DNA of 64,000 nucleotides from Planosporangium thailandense (GTDB taxonomy: Bacteria > Actinomycetota > Actinomycetes > Mycobacteriales > Micromonosporaceae). Location of the stretch: positions 93,670 through 157,669 of the forward strand of contig NZ_JAATVY010000015.1 in the NCBI RefSeq assembly GCF_011947195.1, written 5' to 3'. This document shows, one piece after another, positions 1 through 7,976 of the stretch. The position numbers were made by a program, and so were the translations under genes. The notes under the pieces were generated by a model. The model saw nothing but the letters and a program-made list of their open reading frames with translations. It searched no databases and had not been told where the DNA came from. How positions within the stretch are numbered: the stretch's first letter is position 1; the number at the start of each line of letters is the position of its first letter.

Positions 1-266
1 GTCCTACGCTCGCCGTCGAGGGTTTCGGCGGCCTCGCCCAGCGTGCGGCCGGCGCTGGCGATGAGGTCACCGATCTGATGGATCCGACCCGGATCGACGT
101 AGCCGTTGAAAGTCGGGTCGTTGACGAACCCGCCGGTGATGGCCTTCTCGATCTGTTCGTAGCTGTAGTGGTCGTAGTCGTGGTGCGTGACGTCGCCCTG
201 TGGGTTGGGATCGACATGCCAGACGGCACCGGGCATGGTGTACGGATCTTTGGGCACGCCGGTCAC
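1..266 (-). CDS. ESX-associated protein, partial (C-terminus lies beyond the window edge)
   Basis: The reading frame is open to the left edge, so only about the first 88 residues are visible. The GTG start overlaps the stop of the preceding small ESX protein in a GTGA junction; a GTG four codons in, nine bases after GGGAGG, is an alternative. The N-terminus is acidic and rich in His, Tyr and Asp, followed by a helical stretch resembling the first half of a WXG100/LXG-type helical hairpin. Its position as the last visible gene of the small-helical-protein operon suggests a larger secreted substrate or a substrate chaperone. No enzymatic domain is visible in this part. The function is unknown; assignment to the ESX locus rests on operon position. 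Confidence 0.6.
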   Translation of the reverse strand, partial: MTGVPKDPYTMPGAVWHVDPNPQGDVTHHDYDHYSYEQIEKAITGGFVNDPTFNGYVDPGRIHQIGDLIASAGRTLGEAAETLDGERR

Positions 267-676
267 CCTCCCGCCGCAGGGTTCGGCGCGCTGGCGCCAG
301 CAGGGTTGACGGCCGACACGGTGGCGAAGTACTGCTGCAGGTCCGGACCGAAGGCGGTCCACACGTTGAGCGCGCTCGTCTTGGCCAGCTCGTTGGCGTC
401 GTGGTACTTGTCCGCGAACGCGCGCAGGTCGTCGGCGAGCCGCTCGAGCCCGGCCATCGCATTCTGCAGGTGGTTCGCGGTCTGCTGGCAGTTGCGGCTG
501 ATGCTGCTCTGCAACGACGCACCCGCACCGATCGGGACCGGCCCGTGCAGCTGGAGATCGTTCGGCTTGTGGTTGAGATCGTAGATCGGGTCCTTGAACG
601 TGGCCGCCAGGTTCTGCAGCCGACCGGCGAGGCTGCGCAGCGCCGACGGATCGACCTGGATCACATTTTCAGGCAT
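263..676 (-). CDS. WXG100-like helical protein lacking the WXG motif
   Basis: This 137-residue predicted protein is mostly helical, with no signal peptide and a Pro/Ala/Gly-rich tail. Size and context fit the WXG100/ESAT-6 superfamily or a PE/PPE-like partner, but there is no Trp-X-Gly turn; the likely turn region instead has Asn, His and Pro residues around 35-45. A strong GGGGAGG ribosome site precedes the ATG. The gene follows the 98-residue WXG100 gene by 38 bases and overlaps the next gene by four bases, so all four are probably one transcript. The likely role is an ESX substrate or co-secreted partner. The family call is from context and helical composition, not a clear motif. Confidence 0.6.
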   Translation of the reverse strand: MPENVIQVDPSALRSLAGRLQNLAATFKDPIYDLNHKPNDLQLHGPVPIGAGASLQSSISRNCQQTANHLQNAMAGLERLADDLRAFADKYHDANELAKTSALNVWTAFGPDLQQYFATVSAVNPAGASAPNPAAGG

Positions 677-714
677 CCTCTGAAACCTCCCCTCCGCCTG
701 ACACCATGGCGGCT

Positions 715-1011
715 TCAGCCACCCCAGCCGGCGCTCACGCTGGCGTCGGTGGCGTGGTAGATGTTGGCCGCCTCGTGCAGCGAGTTCGACGCCGCGTCCA
801 GGAAGGACTTCATCTCGGCCGCCGCCGCGTCCCACTTGGCCTGGCAGGCGGCGTACGACTCGGCGGCACCGCCGTCCCAGGTCCCGCGCAGGTCCCGGAT
901 CCGCTGCTCGAGGTGTTGCAGGTCCTGCTGGATCTGCGCCGCGGTCGCCTTCAGATCGTCGGCGGCGGTGACCATACCGTCGATGTTGGCCATGTAGCTG
1001 TCGTCGGACAT
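715..1011 (-). CDS. WXG100 family type VII secretion protein (EsxB-like)
   Basis: The 98-residue protein has the classic WXG100 layout: two helices joined by a turn containing Trp45-Asp46-Gly47. Toward the C-terminus is Tyr85-X3-Asp89, matching the YxxxD/E export signal known to be recognised by the ESX ATPase EccC. There is no signal peptide, as expected for substrates secreted as folded helical dimers. It lies between two other small helical proteins in the same orientation, next to eccC, so it is the best candidate for the signal-bearing member of a secreted heterodimer with the upstream 116-residue protein. Confidence 0.88.
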   Translation of the reverse strand: MSDDSYMANIDGMVTAADDLKATAAQIQQDLQHLEQRIRDLRGTWDGGAAESYAACQAKWDAAAAEMKSFLDAASNSLHEAANIYHATDASVSAGWGG

Positions 1012-1047
1012 CCGTTCCTCCGGAGAATGGCTTCTGTGGGCGGGGCG

Positions 1048-1398
1048 TTACTTGCCGGGTCGACCGGACAGCACGGAGCCGATGGGGTTGGTCTGACCGG
1101 AGGTCGGCAGGCTGACCGCCGCGCTGACGTTGGCCTGCTGGCTGCGGTAGGCGGTGATCGTCGTCTCCAGCTCCCGCTCGATCTGCCCGAGCTGGTTGAG
1201 GACCTGACTCATGTCCTGGTGCCAGTGGTCCATCACGCCCTGGAAGCGCACGCGGGCCTCGCTCGACCAGCTTGCCTCCAGCCCGGAAACCGCGTCCTCG
1301 GTGGCCGCTTGCCTTCTGCGGATCTGCTCGGCCGCGTCGGCGATGGCGTCCTTGCCCTTGACCATCGCGCCGATATCGCCCTTGACGCCCTTGGACAT
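1048..1398 (-). CDS. WXG100-like protein (EsxA-like, WSS turn)
   Basis: The 116-residue helical protein has the turn Trp44-Ser45-Ser46 in place of Trp-X-Gly, then an amphipathic second helix and a Ser/Thr/Gly/Pro-rich tail. No YxxxD/E signal is evident, which fits the partner subunit that relies on the other WXG100 protein for targeting. The start is preceded by AGGAGGAGA. It is the first gene of the minus-strand operon of ESX small proteins and diverges from eccC. Family membership is well supported by size, fold pattern and neighbours; the altered Gly position is a deviation. Confidence 0.8.
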   Translation of the reverse strand: MSKGVKGDIGAMVKGKDAIADAAEQIRRRQAATEDAVSGLEASWSSEARVRFQGVMDHWHQDMSQVLNQLGQIERELETTITAYRSQQANVSAAVSLPTSGQTNPIGSVLSGRPGK

Positions 1399-1760
1399 GC
1401 CTGTCTCCTCCTGACTCGTCACGGCGTACGCCGTGCGCGGCACGCGGGCGATCGGGTCGCCCCGTGCGACTGCAAGGAAACCAAACCGTAGCGACCGGAT
1501 GCCAACGCGCTGTGGCCGGCAAACACCCTCCAATCCGTCCAATCGGGCGCGCCGCGAGCCTTTCGTTATGCGCGCATTTCGAAGCGGCACAACGTTTTCG
1601 CACGTCCGGCCGGTGGGAGGTGCCGTATTCCACAGTGGCCCCGGTCACCAGTCCGGACCCGGTTGACCGCGGGGATACCCTGGCCGGGTTGCCGCGCGGG
1701 CGTCGGGTCCGCGCCCGCCGCGATCCAGCCCGCATCCGCGCGCCGGGGAAAGAGGAGGCG
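1399..1760. other. Divergent intergenic region between the WXG100 operon and eccC
   Basis: This 362-base gap separates two divergently transcribed ESX units and must hold both promoters. The clearest element is a perfect 16-base palindrome close to the WXG100 start, listed separately. A frame in phase with eccC is open through much of the gap, but its translation is Arg-rich and unlike known EccC N-termini, so I treat it as non-coding. I could not identify convincing -35/-10 pairs. Confidence 0.5.
1420..1435. promoter_or_regulatory. Perfect 16-bp palindrome upstream of the WXG100 operon
   Basis: The sequence CACGGCGTACGCCGTG reads identically on both strands and ends 22 bases upstream of the first WXG100 start codon. 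It could be a dimeric regulator's operator or a short hairpin in the 5' leader. No regulator in this window is known to bind it. Confidence 0.4.
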
Positions 1761-4700
1761 TTGGTCAGCGTTCCGTTCCGCCGACCGCCGCGACAGTCCA
1801 TACCGGACGTCGCGACCGGTGAGATCGTCATCCAGGAGCCACCGGTGCTGCCCGAGCCGCAGAGCAGCGGTATGGGCGGGCTGCTGATGGCGCTGCCGAT
1901 GGCGGCCGGCAGCGGTGCGACGGCCCTGTTCTTCCTCCAGCCCGGCAGCAACCACACCGTCGGCTACGCCGCAGCCGGCCTGATGGCCGTCTCCAGCCTC
2001 GGGATGGTGGTCAGCCAGCTGGGGCGCGGCGGCAGCGACCAGAAGCGCCGGATGCGTGGCGAGCGCCGCGACTACCTGCGCTACCTGTCCCAGCTGCGCC
2101 GCCGGGTCCGCACGGCGGCCGCTCAGCAGCGCACCGCCCTGACCTGGCAACACCCGGACCCGGCCGCGCTGTGGTCGGTGGCGATGAGCCGGCGGCTGTG
2201 GGAGCGCCGCATCACCGACCCCGACTTCGGCGAGGTCCGGCTCGGCCTGGGCGCACAGCGGCTGGCGGTACGGCTGTCGGCGCCGCAGACCAAGCCCGTC
2301 GAGGATCTGGAGCCGCTGTCCGCCCGCGCCCTGCGCCGGTTCATCCGCGCCTACCGCAGCGTCGACGGGGTCCCGGTCAGCGCGTACCTGCCGTCATTCG
2401 CCCGGGTCCTGCTGCGCGGCGACGACGCCACCCGGTGCGACCTGGCCCGCGCCCTCCTCGCGCAGCTCGCCACCCTGCACTCGCCCGAGGATCTGCAGAT
2501 CGCGGTCTGCGCGAGCGCCGAACGGCAGCCGGAGTGGGAGTGGGTGAAGTGGCTGCCGCACGCCGGTCACCCGCGGGAACGGGACGCGGCCGGTCCGGTG
2601 CGCCTGTTCGCCGACGAGATCGCGGCGATGGAGGACCTCCTCGGCGGGGACGCGTTCCGCGAACGGCCGCGCTTCGACCCGCAGGCCCGCCCGGTCGCCG
2701 GCGAGCCGTACGTGGTGATCCTGCTCGACGGGGTGCGCCAGGCCGAGAACGGTCGGATGTCGACCGCGGGCTACCGCCACTGCACCGTCATCGACGTGGC
2801 CGACTGCCTACCCTGGCGGGACGATCAGATCACGCTACGGCTGCGGGCCACCCCGGGCCGGCTCGAGTCCGTCACCGGCGCCCGGCCCGCCGTGGAGCGG
2901 GCCACCCCGGTGGCGACCCCGGACGCGCTCGACGCGGTGCGCTGCCGGGTCCTGGGGCAGAATCTCGCACCCTTCCGGATGGGCGGCTCGGTGGAGAGCG
3001 CCGCCCCGCTGAGCACCGACATCGAACTGACCGCGCTGCTCGGGGTCGGTGATCCCCGCACCCTGGACCCGAGCCGGACCTGGGCGCCCCGCTCCACCTG
3101 GGACCAGCTGCGGGTGCCGATCGGCGTCACGGAGACCGGCGCCCCGGTGGAGCTCGACATCAAGGAGGCCGCCCGGGGCGGGATGGGCCCGCACGGGATG
3201 CTCATCGGCGCGACCGGCTCCGGCAAGAGCGAACTGCTGCGCACCCTGGTGCTCGCGCTGGCGATCACCCACTCGTCGGAGATCCTCAACTTCATCCTGG
3301 TCGACTTCAAGGGCGGCGCCACCTTCCTCGGGCTGGAGTCGCTGCCGCACACCTCGGCGGTGATCACCAACCTCGCCGACGAGCTGCCGCTGGTCGACCG
3401 GATGCACGACGCCATCTCCGGCGAGGTCACCCGCCGGCAGGAACTGCTCCGCCGCGCGGGCAACTACAGCTCCGCCTACGACTACGAGCGGGCCCGGGCC
3501 GACGGCGCGCCGCTCGACCCGCTGCCCACCCTGTTCCTGGTCGTCGACGAGTTCAGCGAGCTGCTCGCCACCAAGCGGGAGTTCATCGACCTGTTCGTGA
3601 TGATCGGCCGGCTCGGCCGCAGCCTCGGCATCCACCTGCTGCTGGCGTCGCAGCGGCTCGACGAAGGGCGCATCAACGCCCTGGAGTCGCACCTGTCGTA
3701 CCGCATCGGGCTGCGCACCTTCTCGGCCAGCGAAAGCCGCGCCGTGCTGGGCGTCCCGGACGCCTACCAGCTCCCGTCGGCCCCCGGCAACGGCTACCTG
3801 CGCACCGACACCTCCACGCTGATCCGCTTCAAGGCCGCGTACGTGTCCGGCGCGACCCGGACGGCGCGACCCGCCCGCCCGCCCGCGGTCGTGGCGCAGC
3901 AGGTCGTGGAGTACCGGCCGCAGGCGGCGCCGGTCACCGCGGCTCCGCCGCCGCCGGAGCCCCTGGCCCCGCCCGCCGAGGCGCCCGCGAGCCGGGAGAG
4001 CATGTTGAGCATCGTGGTCGACCGGCTGCGCGACCAGGGTCCGGCCGCGCACCAGGTGTGGCTGCCGCCGCTGTCGGCCCCGCCCGACCTCGACGAGCTC
4101 CTGCCGCCGATCGTGCCGCACCCGCAGTACGGGCTCCAGGCGGCCGAGTGGCCCGGACGCGGCGCGCTGACGGTACCGGTCGGGCTCGTGGACCGCCCGG
4201 CCGAGCAGCGGCGGGACCTGCTGCTGGCCGACCTGTCCGGCGGAGCGGGCCACGTCGGGATCACCGGTGGCGCGCAGTCCGGCAAGAGCACCCTGGCCCG
4301 CACCTTGATCACTGCCCTGGCGCTCACCCACACGCCCCGGGAGGCGCAGTTCTACCTGCTGGACTTCGGCGGCACCCTGGCGTCGCTGCGTGAGCTTCCG
4401 CACGTCGGCGCCGTCACCGGCCGACTCGATCCCGAGCGGGTGGCGCGGACCCTGGCCGAGCTGGCAGGGCTGCTGACCCGTCGGGAGCAGCTGTTCCGCG
4501 AGCACGAGATCGAGTCGATGGAACGGTACCGGGAGCTGCGCCGGCAGGGGCGGTTCCAGGACGAGGACCCCTACGGCGACGTGTTCCTGGTGATCGACGG
4601 GTGGTTCACGTTCCACCAGGACTTCGAGAACCTGGAACCGGTCGTGCAGGAGCTGGCCGCGCGGGGGCTCGGCTTCGGCCTCCATCTGATCGTCACCAGT

Positions 4701-5756
4701 GGACGGTGGGCCGACGTCCGGCCCTGGCTGCGCAACCTGCTGGGCACCAAGTTCGAGCTCAAGCTCGGCGACAGCGCCGACTCCGAGATCAACTCGCGGG
4801 CGGCGGCGGGGGTCCCGGCGCTGCCCGGCCGCGGGCTGACCTCCGAGCGCCTGCACTTCCTCGCCGGCGTGCCCCGGATCGGCGGACTTTCGCGGGTCGG
4901 CAGCGGCGGCGCGACCGATACCCTGCCCGACGACAGCCGGGCCCTGGTCGAAGCGATCGCCGAGGCGTGGAGCGGACCGGGCGCGCCGCCGGTGCGGCTG
5001 CTGCCGCCGGTGCTGCCGCTGGCGGAGCTGCCCGCCCCCGACGGGGACCTGCGCGTACCGCTGGGCTGGGACGAGGCGCGGCTGCAGCCGGTGTGGCACG
5101 ACTTCGGCCAGCACCCGCACCTGATGGTGTTCGGCGACAGCGAGACCGGCAAGACCAACCTGCTGCGCCTGGTCGCACGCGCCGTCGCCGGCCGGTTCTC
5201 GCCGGACGAGGCCCGGGTGATGATGGCCGACACCCGGCGCGAGCTGCACGACGCCGTCCCCACCGACCACCAGCTGGGGTACGCGGTGTCGGGCACGGCG
5301 CTCGGCCAGCACATCCGCGACAGCGTCGAGATCCTCCGGCAGCGCATCCCCGGACCGGAGATCACCACCGAGCGGCTTCGGCGGCGTGACTGGTGGGAGG
5401 GCCCCCGCCTGTACGTCGTCGTCGACGACTACGACCTCATCGCCCATCCGGTGGACAATCCGCTCGCCCCGTTGCTGGATCTGCTGGCGCACGGCGTGGA
5501 GATCGGGCTGCACCTGGTCGTCGCCCGTACCACCGTCGGCGCGGCGCGCGTCCTGTCCGACCCGGTGGTCCGTCGCCTCATCGACCTCGCGACGCCGTCA
5601 CTGTTGCTGTCGTGCGGCCGGGAGGAGGGCGCGTTCCTGGGCAACGTGCCGCCCCGACGGCTCCCGCCGGGACGGGCGCAGCTCATCACACGGCGGGGCG
5701 TCGGCCTGGTGCAGACCGCCCTGGTGGACGAGGCGGCCGGCCCGGTCGCGGGGTGA
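1761..5756 (+). CDS. eccC: Type VII secretion system ATPase EccC (fused Ca/Cb form)
   Basis: EccC is the membrane-bound FtsK/SpoIIIE-type motor that recognises substrates and powers ESX export. The 1331-residue product starts at a TTG just after AGAGGAGG. From there it begins VSVPFRRPPRQ, matching the Arg/Pro-rich N-terminus of actinobacterial EccC; the frame is open further upstream, but that part lacks family features. Two membrane segments lie at about residues 35-75. Three ATPase domains follow, with Walker A motifs GATGSGKS (about 483), GGAQSGKS (about 836) and GDSETGKT (about 1125). The first has a Walker B-like FLVVDEF. A Pro/Ala-rich linker separates domains 1 and 2. The length is normal for the family. 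It diverges from the WXG100 genes and converges on the eccB operon. Confidence 0.96.
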   Translation: MVSVPFRRPPRQSIPDVATGEIVIQEPPVLPEPQSSGMGGLLMALPMAAGSGATALFFLQPGSNHTVGYAAAGLMAVSSLGMVVSQLGRGGSDQKRRMRGERRDYLRYLSQLRRRVRTAAAQQRTALTWQHPDPAALWSVAMSRRLWERRITDPDFGEVRLGLGAQRLAVRLSAPQTKPVEDLEPLSARALRRFIRAYRSVDGVPVSAYLPSFARVLLRGDDATRCDLARALLAQLATLHSPEDLQIAVCASAERQPEWEWVKWLPHAGHPRERDAAGPVRLFADEIAAMEDLLGGDAFRERPRFDPQARPVAGEPYVVILLDGVRQAENGRMSTAGYRHCTVIDVADCLPWRDDQITLRLRATPGRLESVTGARPAVERATPVATPDALDAVRCRVLGQNLAPFRMGGSVESAAPLSTDIELTALLGVGDPRTLDPSRTWAPRSTWDQLRVPIGVTETGAPVELDIKEAARGGMGPHGMLIGATGSGKSELLRTLVLALAITHSSEILNFILVDFKGGATFLGLESLPHTSAVITNLADELPLVDRMHDAISGEVTRRQELLRRAGNYSSAYDYERARADGAPLDPLPTLFLVVDEFSELLATKREFIDLFVMIGRLGRSLGIHLLLASQRLDEGRINALESHLSYRIGLRTFSASESRAVLGVPDAYQLPSAPGNGYLRTDTSTLIRFKAAYVSGATRTARPARPPAVVAQQVVEYRPQAAPVTAAPPPPEPLAPPAEAPASRESMLSIVVDRLRDQGPAAHQVWLPPLSAPPDLDELLPPIVPHPQYGLQAAEWPGRGALTVPVGLVDRPAEQRRDLLLADLSGGAGHVGITGGAQSGKSTLARTLITALALTHTPREAQFYLLDFGGTLASLRELPHVGAVTGRLDPERVARTLAELAGLLTRREQLFREHEIESMERYRELRRQGRFQDEDPYGDVFLVIDGWFTFHQDFENLEPVVQELAARGLGFGLHLIVTSGRWADVRPWLRNLLGTKFELKLGDSADSEINSRAAAGVPALPGRGLTSERLHFLAGVPRIGGLSRVGSGGATDTLPDDSRALVEAIAEAWSGPGAPPVRLLPPVLPLAELPAPDGDLRVPLGWDEARLQPVWHDFGQHPHLMVFGDSETGKTNLLRLVARAVAGRFSPDEARVMMADTRRELHDAVPTDHQLGYAVSGTALGQHIRDSVEILRQRIPGPEITTERLRRRDWWEGPRLYVVVDDYDLIAHPVDNPLAPLLDLLAHGVEIGLHLVVARTTVGAARVLSDPVVRRLIDLATPSLLLSCGREEGAFLGNVPPRRLPPGRAQLITRRGVGLVQTALVDEAAGPVAG

Positions 5757-5782
5757 CGGGCCGCACCGCCGGGCCGGCGCCA

Positions 5783-5884
5783 GCCCGGCAGCAGCACCGG
5801 CCGGTACGTGGCGCTACCCCGGCAGCGGCACCGCCCGGTATGTGGCGCTACCCCGGCAGCGGCACCGCCCGGTACGTGGTGCTG
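5783..5884. repeat. Three tandem copies of a 34-bp unit at the 3' end of the regulator-like gene
   Basis: Copies lie at 5783-5816, 5817-5850 and 5851-5884. The last two differ at three positions; the first is slightly more diverged. On the minus strand each full unit encodes or mimics the tail of the regulator-like gene (…YRAVPLPG then TAG). The gene stops at the TAG at 5848-5850 and the two remaining copies lie downstream as 3' untranslated duplicates. Because 34 is not a multiple of three, each copy is in a different frame. Confidence 0.9.
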
Positions 5885-6504
5885 CCCCAGCCGGCGTCGA
5901 CCTCCAGCCGCAGCCGGTACGCCGACAGCAGCCGGCCCACCCGGTGCATCCGGGCGCGCAGGGCCGACAACGACAGCGGCTGCCCGGGGCGACCGAACAG
6001 CCACCGCAGGTCATGGCAGCAGATCGGGCGTCGCCAGTGCAGCAGGAGCCCCAGCAGCAGCCGTTGGGCGGAGGCGCCGGGCGCGGCGGGCACCAACCGC
6101 CGGACGCCGCGCGCCGGCAGCCGCCGCAGCCGGGCCCGGAGCCGGGCGGCCCGTTCGGCCGGCGGCGCGGCCCGGTCGATGACGTCCAGCGCGCCGGCGG
6201 CCAGACACTCGACGACCGCGTCGCTGCCGGCGTGCGCGACCACGACCACCGGGCCCAGCAGCCGGGCGGCGCGCACCAGGTGCACCAGATCGCGGGCGTG
6301 CCGCGCCTCGCCGGCGTCGAGCAGGTTCAACGGAGGGCGCAGCCGGCACAGGTACTCGTAGCCGCGGGGCTCTCCCCAGCCCACCGTCGGCCCCAGCGTC
6401 AACCCCGCCTCGGCCAGGCCGGCCCGGAGGTCGCCGTCGCCGGGCTGGTCGAGCACGAGCAGACCGGGCCCACTCGCATCGGGAAAGTCGAGTTCGTCCA
6501 CCAC
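5848..6504 (-). CDS. Orphan response-regulator-like protein with winged-helix C-terminus, ESX operon
   Basis: The 218-residue product begins with GTG four bases after the eccB stop. Residues about 50-130 resemble the second half of a receiver domain (hydrophobic strands, then an AAGALDVIDR-like segment and an Arg-rich helix), but the usual acidic pocket and phospho-acceptor Asp are not convincing. Residues about 145-215 look like an OmpR-type winged helix: LSLSALRARMHRVGRLL resembles the recognition helix, followed by a Gly-Trp-Gly…Tyr wing. It may therefore be a DNA-binding regulator of this ESX locus that does not use phosphorylation. Alternatively it is an ESX accessory protein of unknown role. 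The C-terminal codons lie in a tandem repeat. Confidence 0.55.
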   Translation of the reverse strand: MVDELDFPDASGPGLLVLDQPGDGDLRAGLAEAGLTLGPTVGWGEPRGYEYLCRLRPPLNLLDAGEARHARDLVHLVRAARLLGPVVVVAHAGSDAVVECLAAGALDVIDRAAPPAERAARLRARLRRLPARGVRRLVPAAPGASAQRLLLGLLLHWRRPICCHDLRWLFGRPGQPLSLSALRARMHRVGRLLSAYRLRLEVDAGWGSTTYRAVPLPG

Positions 6505-6507
6505 GCG

Positions 6508-7938
6508 TCACCCGCCGGGCCGGGCTGCGGGCCCACCGCCCGTGCGCGCCGCGACGGGATCCAGCACCGCGCCGGTGGGGAGCAGGGCGAGCAGCGTGGT
6601 GGGTACCGGCACCGCCTCCCGCGCCGAGTACCCCAACAGCTCGGCGACATCGTCGGAGCTCAACGGATACTTGGCGCCGACGTCGGTGACCAGGTACAGG
6701 GTGCCGCCGGAGACGCCCGGAGCCGCCTGGGCCCGCGCGAGTACGCCGTGTCCGGGCTGTACCCACACGCCGTCCGCGCTGAGCGAGTCGTACTTCGGGG
6801 GGAACGGTCCGCCGGCCGGACCGCGCAGCGGTGGTGGCGCCGCGAGGACGAGTTCGCTGCGGGCGCCCGCCGACTGCGGCGTGATCCGCACGCACGGCAC
6901 CCGGTCCCGGTCGAGCCCCGACGCCAGCCGGGGCGGGGTGGTGGGCAGCGGCCGTGCCGGTTGGGCGGCGGCGCGCGGCGCCCCGGCCAGCGCGGCGGGG
7001 TCGAGCGGCACCGGCTGCACCGGACCGCCGCCGTAGGCGCCCCGGTTGGCCGGATCGAACAGCGCCAACGCCGCCTCCGTGCGGGTCAACGGAGCCAGTC
7101 CGTCGGCGAGGACCAGGTAGCTGCTCTCGTCGCTGACACCGCGTACGGTCATCACCTGCCCGATCCGGGTGGGTCTGTTGTCCACCGGTGGTCCCGGCTC
7201 GCCCCGTCGGGGAATCGCGGGCGGGGCGAGGTCGGGGCCGGCCGGCACCGAATTGATCCAGCCCGCGCCGACCTCGATCGGCTGCACGTCGCCGTAGCCC
7301 ATCGCGTCGACCACCCAGCGGTCGGCGAAGCGCAGCCGCCGGCCGGCCACCACCAGGTACAGCTGGCTGCCCGGCGCCCGTACCAGCAGCGCCTGGTCGG
7401 CCGGCAGCACGGTGCCGGTGCGGCCACCGACGGTCAGCCCCACCCGCGAGCGTGGCGTGCCCGACTCGTCGGCGACCTGCGTGGCGCAGACCTGCCATGC
7501 GGCGCCGGTGAGCTGGCCGGCGGCCGGCAACGCATCCGGCGCGCCGGGAATGCCGATCGGGGTGCCGTGCCGCGTTCCCTTCAGCGAGGCGCTGGCCACG
7601 GTGTGCGGCTCGAGCTGGGTGCCGAGCAACAGCCGGGCCGAGGCGTAGTTGAGCACCGGCCGCAGCTCGTCGCCGGCCAGGACGTAGCTGGCGCCGGTCT
7701 CCTTCTCGACGATCAGGGCACCCGGCTTGCGCCACCCCGTCTCACCGCCCGGGGACACCAGCCCGTACACGGCGAACCCGGCCACCAGCAGCACCGCGAT
7801 CATCATCCCGCCGAACAGCCCGGTGCCGGAGCGTCGATTCGGGCTCTCCGGTGCGTCCGGTTCGGCGCGGACCAGAGCCGAGACCAGGCGACCGACGAGA
7901 AACCGGTGTGCCTGCAGTTGCTCACGCCTCGACCGCAT
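6508..7938 (-). CDS. eccB: Type VII secretion protein EccB
   Basis: EccB is a core ESX membrane-complex subunit with a cytoplasmic N-terminus, one membrane helix and a large extracytoplasmic repeat domain. The chosen ATG gives the canonical start MRSRREQLQAHRFLVGRLVSAL, well conserved in EccB; upstream in-frame codons do not resemble the family. A single transmembrane segment (MMIAVLLVAGFAVYGLV) lies at about residues 45-62. The rest carries repeated Tyr/Val/Gly-rich units with paired Cys (about residues 150 and 330), compatible with the disulphide-stabilised fold. At 476 residues it is of typical length. It follows eccD by 38 bases in the mycP-eccD-eccB operon. Confidence 0.95.
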   Translation of the reverse strand: MRSRREQLQAHRFLVGRLVSALVRAEPDAPESPNRRSGTGLFGGMMIAVLLVAGFAVYGLVSPGGETGWRKPGALIVEKETGASYVLAGDELRPVLNYASARLLLGTQLEPHTVASASLKGTRHGTPIGIPGAPDALPAAGQLTGAAWQVCATQVADESGTPRSRVGLTVGGRTGTVLPADQALLVRAPGSQLYLVVAGRRLRFADRWVVDAMGYGDVQPIEVGAGWINSVPAGPDLAPPAIPRRGEPGPPVDNRPTRIGQVMTVRGVSDESSYLVLADGLAPLTRTEAALALFDPANRGAYGGGPVQPVPLDPAALAGAPRAAAQPARPLPTTPPRLASGLDRDRVPCVRITPQSAGARSELVLAAPPPLRGPAGGPFPPKYDSLSADGVWVQPGHGVLARAQAAPGVSGGTLYLVTDVGAKYPLSSDDVAELLGYSAREAVPVPTTLLALLPTGAVLDPVAARTGGGPAARPGG

Positions 7939-7976
7939 CCCCACCATCCCTTCCCTGCCGGGCCGCACCGTCCATT

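Noticed and set aside
1464..1760. N-terminal extension of eccC by 99 residues
   Set aside because: The extension is Arg-rich and not like EccC; the TTG at 1761 has a purine-rich ribosome site and yields the family-typical N-terminus.
2835..5513. Very long open frame antisense to eccC
   Set aside because: Its translation is an Arg/Gln/Gly-rich shadow of the third-position GC bias; eccC on the other strand has all family motifs.
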